From Aurifilum marmelostoma (lineage: Eukaryota > Ascomycota > Sordariomycetes > Diaporthales > Cryphonectriaceae): a DNA stretch of 64,000 nt. Where the stretch lies: the NCBI GenBank assembly GCA_027559495.1, contig JAMXSV010000027.1, positions 57,737 through 121,736 of the forward strand. Reading direction: 5' to 3'. Shown piece after piece: positions 44,749-58,100 of this stretch (positions are counted from its first letter, which is position 1; each line of letters starts with the position of its first letter). The notes under the pieces were generated by a model. The model did not search any database, was not told the origin of the DNA, and was given only the letters and a program-made list of their open reading frames with translations. The translations under genes and the position numbers were made by a program.

Positions 44749-47082
44749 AGTATATAAAGTATTTTTAATATTTTCTTTTTTTTTTTATTCTTTTTTATAG
44801 TTAGTAAGAATATAAGCATAATTTAGTAGCAAAAGCTAGCTATAAGGTAATATAGATAGCTGCTTATTAATAAGAAAAGGAAGAAGAAAATTTTGAATTT
44901 AGTAAAGGCTAAAAGAGAGAAAGTGCCTTTTAATACTTAATATAATAGGCTTTTTATTAGTTCTATTTAATTCTAAGTATATTATTTAAATTAAAGCAAG
45001 CTATTAAGAAAAAAGCATATTATATAAAAAGAGCTATATTATTTAGTAAATATTAAAAGAAGCTATTAGAATAATATACTTTAAGCAAAGTTAATAGTTT
45101 TATTCTTGCTATACTAATACCCTTGCTCCTTTCTTCTTCTCTAAGCTTTAAGATATACTTATATATATCTTTCTTTGCTAGCCTATACTTCCTTTCTTTA
45201 TTCTTTCCTTCTTATAATCTAAGCTCTTTCTTTTAAGGCCTAATCTCTTAGCAAGTTTCTTTTTATAATTTTAAGAACTTTTGCTCTATTTTGCTCTTAG
45301 TATTGAAGCAGCTTCTAAAGCATATATATATAACTTGCTTATAGGCTCCTTTTCCCTTCTCCCTTTCTATTAATTCTAAACTAGCTAGCATTGCTCCTAA
45401 CTATTTAGAGGCATTCTATATACCTCTTTAATGCGCTATAATGCGCTGCAATATATATAAAGCTTTCGAGTTTTATATTCTGCTTTTTGCCTATAAATAA
45501 TCTCTGCTTAGCTAATCTATTTATCTTTTTTATTAATATTATATCTTCTCTTGCTAAAATAGCCTTAAGCTTTAGTATATTTAGTTTTACTCTCTATACT
45601 ATTATATAGGAATATATAAAAATAATTATACTAAAGTATAGAAATATTATAAAGTTTTAATCTAGAGAGCTTATTAGCTAGTTCTTAAGGCTTAGCACTT
45701 TGCTAGCTATTAATAGTATTATAGTAAATCTATATTAAATTATACTTAAGTAAGAGGCTAGCTAGATATTTAATTTAAGCTATATTAATAATTGCTTTTA
45801 ATTTAATATAAATTTAAAGGCTATTTTTATTTAAGCTTTAGGTATTACTGCTATCTCTGCAGCTAATATCTATAATAACTGCTATAATCTGCAGAGCTTT
45901 TAGCAAGGCTATATTTAGGCGCTTGCATTTAAGCTTAATGCGCTTTCTTATAAAGCCTATAGCAATTATATATATAATAGCTATACTAAGTTATATAATA
46001 TAGGACCTTTAATTGCTTATATTCTGCCCTCTTCTAGCTTCTCTGCAGCTATATAGCTTAGGCTATTAGCAGCTATCTTATTTTAGCCTGCTTCTAGGCA
46101 TGCTTTTAATACTATGCTTATAGCAGCTGCAGCAGCCTTTGCCCTAATTATAAAGATATCTGCAATGCTAGCTACTAACTATATAATTAAGATCTTTATA
46201 GGTAGGCTTATATTAGATAATAGCTTAAGTTCTAACTAGGCGCTAGCATTCCCTTTAGTAAAATAATTAGATATATTATACTATAGGGATATTGCTACTA
46301 TAGTAGGCTTTAAGGGCAAGCGAATATCTATAATTAAGATAGCAAAGGATAGAGAGAAGGAGGGTAGTATTAGTATAAGTAGTAGCAAGGGGCAGCTAAA
46401 GGTAGCTAATAAGAAGGCAGGCTAAAAGGGATAGAAGAAGGCTATGCGCCCCTAGCTATGCTAGTATAAGAGCTTTCCCTATTTCGCTATACTAGCTTAT
46501 AAACTAAAAAGCATTAGCTAAAAGCCTATACTTAAAGATAGCAAGGAAGATATAGGAGATAATTTAGATAAGAATAAGATATAATATATAAAAAGAGATT
46601 TAAAGCATTAATAGTATAGAAGAATATAATCCCTTAAGGCTTAATAAGCGCTTATTTTTAGCTAATTAATTAGGAGCTATAAGTAATAGAAGTATTAATA
46701 GTATATCTATATGCTTAAGCTAAAGTAAGCAGCTTGCTCTTTATAGCTATTTAATACTTTGTAAGATAAGAAAAAATATTTAGCTATTAATATTCTTCTA
46801 TTGCTGCTACTCTCTATAGGATTAAAGAAAGGCTATAAAGGCAGCTAGATAAAGAAGAATAAATATAAATTTTAATTTCCTTAGCTATAGCTCTGCAGTA
46901 CTATATATAACTCTATAGGGCTATAGTAGTTAACTATTTTATTTTTTTTTTTATTATAATTTATTCCTCTTTAGGCTAAATAAAAGCATCTAAAATCTTA
47001 TAAAAGTAGCTGTAGTAAGCAGCTAAGCTAATTAGGGTTAAGCTATTAAATAATATATAGTATATTATTTTTTTAATAAATA

Positions 47083-47240
47083 TATATAAAAACTATTTGT
47101 AATAGAAGAAAGGAGATAAATTAGCTATAAGCATTTTATATCTGCCTATATAGAATATTAGAATAAATGCATAAAAAAGATAAAATTATATAATATAAGT
47201 AAAAAAAGTATATTATATATGCTTATATATCTAGCTTATA
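47083..47240. repeat. Left copy of a dispersed direct repeat
   Basis: Shares CTATTTGTAATAGAA, GGAGATA/GGGGATA, ATTAGCT and AGTAT..TATATATGCTTATATATC, in order, with 52050-52180, same orientation. Candidate LTR pair of a ~5.1-kb element; no interior genes were readable. Confidence 0.45.
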
Positions 47241-50200
47241 GCTGCGCATAAGCTATCTAGCCCTAATAATATAGTACTATAGCATAGTAGCCCTTATTAA
47301 AGCATACTATATATGCCTATATTATAGAATATATAAGTATAAATTATAAGCCTCTTTCTTAGTTAGCAGATTTATTTATTTTATATATAGGGGGGTTTTT
47401 TAATAGCTTTTTTTCTTTCTTTTCTTTTCTTTTTTAATAGTATATGCCTCTTTACTAGTTCTTTAATAAAGAGTTAGCAGAAAGTAAATATATCTTAGGC
47501 AAATGCCTATCCTATAATATAAGCATGCTTATCTCTAGCTTGCTATTATCTTATACGCCCCCCTGCCCCCCCCCCCCCTAAAAAAAAAACTCTTCCTTCC
47601 AAATTATATTAATAGGATTGCCTTAATTATTAGCTTGCGCTAAGTAGAATAATAGTTAATATAGAGATATTGCTTAAGAATAATAAAAAGGAAGCATTCT
47701 GCTTAGCGCCTAGCTATATATCTAAGATTATTAATCTTTTATTCCTGCAAATAATATAATTGCTAATTAGATCTCTGCAGAATAAGCTATTTTATAAGCC
47801 TATAACTAAATATTATCTTGCTATTTATCTCTCTTTTGCCTTATACTAAATTATTGCTAATAGAATAAAAATAATTGCGCTATCTCTTTTCTTATAGCCT
47901 AAAGCACTAAGAAGATAGCTTATCTATATATATATCTAGCTGCTTTAGATATTAGATAGCATTTTAGCATTATGCTCTAGCAGCAAGAATTAATCTAGAA
48001 TGCTATAAAACTACTTAAGCGCAATAATGCTTAGCGATTAGATATTAGCAGAAAAGCTATACCTATTAGATAGGAGGACCTTAGGCGCTATATATTTAGG
48101 CATGCTATAGCATATCTTTAGGGCAAAGTTATCTATTATAAATTTAAATAGGCTAAAATTAGCAATAATAATCTATAGTAAGCTTTAATAGACTAGTAGG
48201 TTCTCTAGCTTAAGATTGCAATAGGCTAGCTTCTTCTTATAATAAAGGAATGCAAAGCTATTAAGCACTTAGCTAAATATAGTAATATATTTAGATAATT
48301 TAGTAATATTTGCCTTTAGGATATTCCTAAAAGAATAATATAGCATAAAGATTATAAATTAAAGGTTTATATAAAATCCTAATATCTCTATTATATAGCG
48401 CTAAGTATATAGTAGTATAGCAATAATAATTAGCGCTAATATAGTATAATATTATAGAATAGAAAGTAAGAGTAGAGAAGCAGGCTAGTATATATATATA
48501 AGTGCACCTTTTTATAATAGCATACTCTCTCTGCAGTATAAGTATTTATTTATTCTTTTTTATAAGATTTAACTTTCTCTTCTTAGGCTAGCAAAAGATT
48601 TTAGCAGCAAGGATATGCCTATTATATGCTCTAATTATCTTATATACTTAGCTATACGCTCTTGCCCTAAGCAATTTAGCTTTATAATAGATATTATTCT
48701 AATCTAAGATTATTAGGGCTATTATAGTTAGAGCTTATATAGATAGAGAACTTTATAAGATAATTTCTGCAACTTTTAAAGGATTTTTGCTATCTTTTTC
48801 TGCTCTTTGCCTCCTTTAGTCTAGGCATCTCTTAATAAATATTTGCAGATTTTAAATATATATAGGATTTAGCAATTAATAGTTAGGGAATTCTACTAAT
48901 ATCTTAAGTTTTCTATAGATAATTTTAGTTAATTCTAGGGCAGAATTATGCTTATTACCTAGCTTATAGGCTATAATCTATAACTTATTTACCTATCTTA
49001 TATTCTAATACTAGCAATTATAGCTAATAGCAGTCTTATACTATAAATAGTTATATAGCTAAATATAGAGCTTTTTATCTATTATAATTATATATTAATT
49101 CTGCATTAGCAGAAGCTAAATAAAGCAAAGTATATATTTATTTAATTATAAATAATATATATAGTAGGCACTAATGCTACTGCTTCTTTTATAGATTTCT
49201 AAGATAATATAAGAGGATTGCGTATTTATACTAAATTGCAATCCCCTTCCTAAGTTATTAAGGGCTAGCAGCTTATTAAAAGATAAAACTAAGCAGTTCT
49301 AGGCGCTGCTAGCGCCCTACTTTGCATTATTTGCAGGCATATTCTCGCAGCTTAGCCTAAAGCTTATACTACTGCTATTTGCTATAATTTATTTTAAGTT
49401 CTAAAGCAGGCTAAGAAGAATATAGATAATGCTTATAAAGGTAGTTAGGGTTAATATTGCAAAGATATTTAGATTATAGTTGCTATTAGATATTATTCTT
49501 AATAATATAGGCATAGGGCAGAAAATCCTTTCTATAGGGATATAAAGTAATATAAATAGTAAAAAGCATATAATATATAGAAATATTTATAATAAGCTAG
49601 AATATATATAATTAGCAAAAAATATAAATTGCAGAAAATTAAATTAGAAAATTTATATTTCTTATATAAGCTGCAGTAAAGTATTTGCTAGATAAGAAAT
49701 ATATATAGCAATTTAAGCCTCTAGTGCTTATAAAGCTAGGATTAGATATAAGCAGTAGCTATATAATACTATATGCCTGCCTCTTTACTATAAACTTATT
49801 AATAATAGAGGCTGCAATAGAATTGTCTTTTAAGGAACTAGTATAATAAGCAATTATTATAAACTGCAGTAATAAGATATATATAACTCCTATAGATAGC
49901 TCTTAAAGAGAGAGCTATAATAGCTAGTAGCTAACTGCGCTTTAATTAGCTTTAAGATTATTTCTATTTTAGGCATTAAAAAGATTTTTAAGCTTAAGTA
50001 GATTAGAGTTTTCTAGAGGGCAGAGTAAGAATAGATCTTATAGCTCCTTTGCCTAATCTAATATTAATGCTGCTATGCTAATAGATAGCTGCTACTGCTA
50101 AGCAAATAGCAATAGGCATTTAATTTTGCACTAAATATAGAAGAACTATAATTAAGGCTAGAGTCTATCCTATAAAGCAACTAATACCTATTATATTATT

Positions 50201-52049
50201 TCTATTCTAATATTTAATCTTTTATAAATGCATTATACTGCCTTTAAATAAAGAAGAAGATAATATAGAATTGCTTCTGCTTAAGATATAAGTATATAAA
50301 AAGCTAGAGCATAATAGCTGCTTTTCCTGCTATTTGCAATACTATATATTTCCCCTTTAAGATCTATGCAAGGAGTACTAACTAATTATAGATTAGTAGC
50401 TCTTTAACTTAGAAGAAATAGCTAATAAGTTTCTCTGCCTATAGCTATGCAACTAGCGCGCATTTTATATATAGCAGGAAAGAATCTATATATATTATAA
50501 GAATAAATAATTTAATATATATATTAAGAAGATCTATAAGCTATAGAGAAGATATAAATTAGATAGCAATATCTTGCTATAGTAGGATAAGCAATACTAG
50601 CAAAATACTTAGATTAAGTATTAATATTACTATCTAATATGCTATAATAAGTTTTAGAAAAAATATAAAAAGATAAGATAATTAGTTAAGAATTATTATA
50701 AGTAGTTAGATATAAATATAGTAAGCAGTAGTTCTTTATTAGCTCTAGCTTAGATATCTATAGAGAAAAGGCGCTAGTTATATAAGATTTTGCTAGTATA
50801 GATTAAGTAGCAATATATTGCTATAAGCCTAGAATTTGAGCTGCTTGCTAAGGGGAAGAATAGCAATAGGTAGGATATTCTGATATTGCTAGTAGCTATT
50901 GCTATGCCTAGCAGCAAAAGGAAGAGGGGGTCTGCTTATAAAGCAGATAATTATAAGGGAAAGGAGCCTTTATAGCTAGAGCAAAGAAGGCTTAGGACTA
51001 AAAGAAGGAAGTATACTATAGGAGATAAGATAGCTACTTCTAATACTAAGATTGCCCTTAGCAGATAAGATTATAGCTAGATAGCTTAGGCAGCTTAAAA
51101 GATCTCTATTACTGCGCTTTATATAGATAGGAAGAGTTAAGCTTCTATCTAAGCAGCTTAGCGCTTTAAGCGCTAGACTACTTAGATATAATAGCAGCAG
51201 CTCTTTAAGAAAAATGCATAACTATTTTAGCTTAGGCATTAAGGCAAGATAGTTATGCAAGAGCTAAAAGCTAAAATATTATAAATACTATATATATCTT
51301 ATATATATAGAATTAGTATGCTAGCAAAAGCAGTATTAGATTATGCTTTTATAAGATAGGAATAAAAGCAAAGATAATGCTCTATTTACTCTAATAATAA
51401 AAGAGCTATATAGAAGATCTAATATAAAGAAATAGCTAGAAATTAAGTTTTTTATAAGAAGGGAACTATAATTATATAAATAAGAGAATTATTACTATCT
51501 GCCTTTATAGTTCTATAAGAAAGCCTAGGAGGCAGTTTTGTAAGCTTTAGCTCTGCTATACTATATATTACTTTATAGAGTTATATTAGCTTTATATTCT
51601 TTTGCATTTAATATCTTCTTAGCGCAGCTATAATAAGCAGCTTAGCTAATTAGATAAGGCTATTAAGTAATATTTTATAGTGCATTATTTCCTAAATGCA
51701 TTAAACTAGAACTTAAGCGCTATTATATAATAAAGAGGGCAAAAGACTAAGTTATAAGCAAAGGCCCTATTAATCTAAGCATGCTATATTATAAGAATAG
51801 CAAACTAAGGCTAGCAAGATATAGAATTAGGATAAAAGATTTGCTTTAGACCTGCCTAAGTAGTTTATAGAAGATCTAAATTAAAAAAAGAGCAAAAGAA
51901 TATATTATTATTATTTATCTAAAAGCAAAGCTACTAGTAGATATTCCTCTTCTTATATAAGGGATCTTTAAGATCTACTATCTTTCTAAACCCAAGGCTT
52001 CTTATATTAGCTCCTTATACTAGCCTCTTATGCTAGCTACTATAATAGC

Positions 52050-52180
52050 GTATATATAAAGGCTATTTGTAATAGAAAGAAGGGGATAGATTAGCTAATT
52101 ATATTGCATCTGCTTTTCTTAAATAAGTGCTATACTAGAGGAAAACTAGAGAAAGTATGCTATATATGCTTATATATCTT
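52050..52180. repeat. Right copy of a dispersed direct repeat
   Basis: Partner of 47083-47240, spacing about 4.97 kb, same orientation. Confidence 0.45.
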
Positions 52181-55100
52181 ATATAGGCATATACAGTATA
52201 CTTTTATACTATTGTATATAGAGGGGCTAGATTCTTATATAAATAATCTATGCGCAATTGCTAGCTAGTATATAGTATTATATATAGCTTAGAGGTAAAA
52301 TAATAGAAATTAAATTAAGTATATAGTATATAGCTATAATATCCTCTATTATTCTGCACTATATCCTAGCACTAAATAAGTTATATATATATATAATTAT
52401 AATCTCTTTTCTAAATCTAGCACTTCTGCTACTAGGAAATATTTTCTAATATTGCTTCTATTTCTTTCTACTTTATATACTATAGTAGTTAGAAACTGCT
52501 TCTACTTTTCTATATTCCTTTATTAATCTTTAATATATAAGGCATACTGCTAAATATATGCTTTAAGCTTACTAAAGAATGCCTTAACTAAATTAAGATA
52601 TAGATTATATAGAGGGAGATATTTTAATACTATATCTGCCCCCTTATATAATAGCGTAAGAGCATTATAAGAGTAGAGAAAGGCATAATTTATAATTAGA
52701 ATGCTTTGCGGGCTAAAGAATAGAGTATATTATAGCAGAAGCTGCTATATAATATATTGCAAGAAAACCTTTGCATTTATAAAGCTTTTATAGACTAATA
52801 GCGCAATAATGCTCTTAAGGGCTAGGAATAGTAGGATTTAAAGATGCCTATTATAGTTAGTCTCTCTGCTAGGCATGCATTTGCTAGCTATAAGGCTCTT
52901 TAGGGCTTAAGCTATTTATCTATTAATCCCTCTCTTATTAATGCTATATTTATTAATATAAATAAATTAGTTAGGCTGCTAGTCTTTAATTAAATAGATA
53001 TAGTTAGTATAGAGGGCCTTATTCTATTTAAAAGCGATAAGGGCTTATTTCTTCTTTATTTACTGCGCCTAGTAGAGGCGTTAGCTAAGCTACGATTTTA
53101 ATATCTTAAGCTTGAAGCATTTAAATAGCTATAACTGCATTTTATTAATATATATATCTGCCTTTATAGTAAGAAAATCGAGAAGCTCCTATTATATAGA
53201 ATAGTTAGCTAGCAGTTAGAAAGAATGAAAGCATAAGGCCTTTAGCCTAAGGCAGAGCAGAGCAAAAGAGATCTGCAATAAAGATAGATAGCTAAATAGT
53301 ATAGCAATAGCTTTATTTTATTACTATAATTTTAATCTACTATAATTATTTTTATTATAATCTATTGCCTTTAGAGCTATTAGGCATAATTGCAGCTAAT
53401 CTAAATAGCAGCTATAATATTATTATTAGTAAAGCTGCCCTTAAGAAGGCTAATAATAATAGTGCAGTTTATATTGCTTAGCTATAAGCTTAGCATTGCA
53501 GCTAAGTAGGCTTTACTATTATTAATTAATGCGCAATAGTTATTTAAGCGAATATAGATGCCTTTTGCAGTAGCTAGAAGTAGTTTATAAGGGCAGTAAG
53601 GATTAATATTAAAAGCAGAAATAGTTTTTATAATATCTAAAATAACTAGTATATTTAGCTTTAAAGATAGAGGGCTAATAAAAGAAAATATAGAGAATAT
53701 TACTAAAATATATTTAGGAAGTATAGCTCTTAATATCCTTATAATTAATAATGCTCTTAATTCTAGTTTTTTGCTTTTCTTACTAGTATAGCTGCCTTTA
53801 TAAGGTCTATTTTAGCTTTTATCTGCTGCTAAAGAGCTATTAGGAGGCTAGTTAGGTATGCGTTTCTGCTAAGGATAGTAGAGGCTATTTATAGGCATCT
53901 CTAAGCTATTTTTCTGCTATTAATATGCTAGATAGAGCAGATTATAAAGCTAACTCTTTTAATCTTTTGCTATATATTATAGTTAGATATATATATTATC
54001 TATCTTAGTAATAAATAATACTCTTATCTGCGCTTAAATAGTTAATTTATATAGTATAGGCTAGTTTATTTAGAAAGCAGACTATATATAGCTAATTATA
54101 TTATAGAGATTTATAATATTATTTTTTAAAGGCTTGCTTTAATAATTAATTTTCTTAAGCTTCTTATAAATATTCTAAAGTATAGCAAATAAAAAGTTAG
54201 CTTTTTATTTATAGTATTCTTTGCTGCTTCTATACTAGTATTAAATAGCAATGCTATTATAAATATAATTATCTTAATTATCTCTCTTTTTTGCCTTTAG
54301 TCTATATATAATAGCATAAGCAGAGCGCTATAAAAGATAGAGAAGAAAGAAGGAAGGAAGACTAAGATAGAAAGGAATAGCCTGCTTCTATAGCTATAGC
54401 TATTATAGTAAGAGCAAGCGCTAGGCTTTGCATATAGCTTAGGCTATATGCTTACTTGCTTTTGCAAATATTTAAGCTAAGAAAAGTTTAGATATTCTTA
54501 AGGAATGCTATAATAGGCTGCTAGAATAGTATATATACTTATATATATCTGGGCTAAGAAAAGGCAGCAAAAGTAATAGCTATTTACTAGGTAGTGCAGA
54601 ATAGCCTCTTCTAGAATAGCCTTACTATTGCTTGCAGTTTATAAAATCTTAGGGGCTCTTTCTATTAGTTAGCTTTATTTCTTCTTCTTTTTAGAATATT
54701 ATTCTTCTTCTTATAGGGCTATTATTCTCTTCTTTCTCTAGCTTTTCTTTATAGCAGCTAGGATACTCTTAATATTTGCAGAAGGCTTATTTGCAACTTA
54801 AGCAAGGCTAATTATATTAGTTCTAATTAATTAATTTAGAGTAGCTAATTCTTAGGGCAGATATTTAGCAGTTATACTATTTTGCTTATTGCTCCTGCTT
54901 TAGTATTAGATTATAGGATATATTTATAGGGCCTTATTAGTTAACTTCTGCATTTAGCATTCTAGATACCTTAAACTTGCTCTCCCTTCTTCTTTCTTTA
55001 CTCTCCTCTCTATATTAGAATAATTATTCTGCTAGCGCTAGCTATAGCTTATATAGGGTAATTATCTTCCTAAGCTTATTCTTATTAGAAATTAGTCTTC

Positions 55101-58100
55101 TAGAAAATTTAATTTAATATCTGCTATTTCTAAAATTATTCTTCTATAAAGTAATAGTATTTATAGCTGCTATCTCTTAATAGCGCTATTAAGGCCCTTA
55201 TTATAGGCAGATATAAGTTATTTAGGATTAAAAAAAGCGGGCCTTATAAAGCCTTTTAGATATATAAAGGCTTATGCAAATTGCAAGTATAGATGCAAGC
55301 AAAGGACTATAGCATATTCTTCTTTTATTAGAATATTATTTAGGCAGTATACTAACTTGCCTTTAAGATATAGCCTTTTCTAAATTATACTATTTTTTAT
55401 TTTAGGAATTTTGCCTTTATAAATGCAGGCTTAGATATGCTTATAATTAAACTTAGCTAATCTCTCCTTCTTAGCCTTTATATCTACTTCTATTAATATA
55501 TTTTAAATTCTTTATAATATTTAAGTTAAGAATATTTAATATATTAGTTTATTTTTTATAGTAAAAGCTTATAATAATCTAGCAAAGATTCTCTAGTAAT
55601 AGAAATATAGCTAAGTATGCTAGATTATATATTAATTATAATATCTCTATAGTATTCTAGCTATTAGCAAAGAGCTCTTCTAGATTAGAAATAGTAGCCT
55701 AGCTAATATATATCTTAGTTTTGCTATATAGTAATATCTGCTAAGACTAATTTCTAACCTAGGGGCAAGCATTTAGAAGATTAAAGTGCTTGCTAGCGCT
55801 AGCCTTCTGCATTTTAGCTAGATTTAGGAGATATTATTCTAATTAAGGCAGTAGCTAGGGCTTTTATAGAAGCTACTATTATGTAAAATCTTAGGAGCAG
55901 GCGGATAAGGTTAGGCTAGCGCAGTATTGCTAGCAGCGCATCTTTACTCTTTCCTCCTCTTTCTTCTTCTCTCTCTCTCCCCTCCCTTCTTTTCTCTCTC
56001 TTATAGAGATGCTTAAGTATTACTCTTAATAGCATGCTAAATTAGACATTAGATCTTATTAAGGGCTAGATTTATTAGGTATTCTTATTTCTAGATATTA
56101 GCAAAAAAGGGGCTAGCTTTCTATTTTATAATAATTATTAAAAGCAAAGGCAGAAGATAGGTTAAAGGGATTATATATAATTAAAATTAGAATAGCTAGA
56201 ATATCTATTAATAGGGCCTAAAATATAGCTAATCTCTATAATTAAGCTTAAGCTTAGGGCAAGCTATAATAGCAGTAATAAGCTAGCTAAGCTAGCCTTT
56301 ATAGGCATAGAAGCTAGCAGCTATAGCTTAGAAGCTCTAGTCTAGCAGATATAAGGCTAGCAGAGCCTAAATATTATAACCTATCCAATATGCAAGTCAT
56401 AATATAGATTGCGGCATAGCACTAAGGCTATATAGAATAGACTATAGGGAGCCGAGAGTCTAATACTCTAGGATAGAACTAGCATAATAAGATTATATAA
56501 GCTAGGGTTAAGATTATAAAGATTGCTTAGTTAAAGAAGTTAATATTAACTTTATTAACTAGTTAAAGAAATTAGTATTAACTTAGTTAACTAATTAAAG
56601 AATTTAATATCGACTCTAGCCTACCTCTACTAGAAAGGAACTAATACTACTAATAAAGAACTAAAGAATAGATTATATAAGAGATATATTTGCTATTATT
56701 AAATAGATTTAGTATATAGCTTTTTAGTTATTAATCTAAGTATTACTTTTAATATAAGTAATAGCTTTACTGCTAGTAATATACTATAGAAGACTTTTAA
56801 AAATTATTTTTATATTCTTTAGATTATACTTTAATATTCTTTTTGCTTAATATAAACTCTTATATACTTATTATATATTCTAGTTATAGCAGTGCTTATT
56901 ATATTTTAATAACTTTTATTTAAGAATAGTTTAGTATACTTTGCTTTAAGTAATATAGAAATATAATAGCTCTAGGAACTCTATTCTCTTCTAGCAATAG
57001 GGCTGCTACTACTAATAAACTAATAAATTAGGTATAGCTCCTTATATAGCGCATTAATAAACTATATATCTATTAGTAATAGCAGGAAGCTATAATCTAG
57101 TTTTAGCAAGCTTAACTCTTTACTTAAGGGCAGATTAGCAACTCTAATGCTATAGCAGCTATTAAAAACTATAAAATAGATAAACTTATTATATTTAATA
57201 GAAATTAAAAGATACTTTAAGGATTCCTTACTTAGTATAAGGCATACTTCTTGTACTATATCTCTTAGTTTATTATAAAGTTAGAAAAGATTATCTTTGC
57301 AGGAACTTACTTTAAGGATAATGCTTTTATTTAGTATAAGCCCTTTCTTAGAGATTACTTAAAGAATATTGCTTACTCTAGCCTTAGAAAAGATATTACT
57401 AAAGAAATATTTTAATCTTTTAGCAAATTCGAAAAGGTTCTTAGGGAAACCTTTAGAGACCCTAATAAGGAAAGGACTATAGCTTAATAACTTATAGCTC
57501 TGCAATAAGTCAAATTAGCCTCTATATATATAATTTAATTTAAATAATTTGCAGTATAACTTTTATAAAAAGATAGAAACCTTATAGAATATTACTACTA
57601 AGGACTTAAGAATAAGGTTAAAGATAAAATTTCTAAATAGAATTAGCTAGAGAACTTTATTATATTCTCTAATATAGTAATTTGCATTAATAATTGCTTC
57701 TATAAATAATATATAGAAAAGAAGAAAGGAAACCTATTATAGAAGTTCTAAGCTAATATAAGCAAAAAGGTGCAGAATTAAGGGAATTAACCCTAGTACT
57801 AAAGCATAGCTTATAGTAGCAGTATATATGCTAGCCTTATAGAGCTTAATATTATAAATCGATATAGCAAATATTTAGCATAAAATAATAATTAGAGATG
57901 CTATAATTATAGAAAATTAGAATACTTTATATAGGATTATTAATAACTATAAAAGAAGTAATAGCAATTTATTTAGAAAGAATAATAGCTTAATATTGCT
58001 ATTTAATAGAAACCTAATTAGCTAAATAAAAATATTCTAATAAAGCAAGTAATAGACTTTATTAATTATAATTCTCTTAATTAGACTATATATTATAATA

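Larger units (their letters stand above)
43100..56371. repeat. Long RIP-degraded AT-rich interval, unassigned
   Basis: 13.3 kb, stops in all frames, no recognisable protein. Landmarks: 16 G at 43261-43276, T-rich runs near 43818-43850, 44770-44795, 46925-46945 and 47402-47435, a 186-bp tandem duplication at 44363-44748, a C run of 13 followed by 10 A at 47566-47589, and a dispersed direct repeat (47083-47240 with 52050-52180) 4.97 kb apart that could be the LTRs of a second retroelement. No motif supports a named family. Confidence 0.5.

Noticed and set aside
33686..56371. LINE-like or DNA-transposon genes in the two unassigned intervals
   Set aside because: A-run/T-run ends hint at LINEs, but no reverse transcriptase, endonuclease or transposase motif could be read through the RIP damage.
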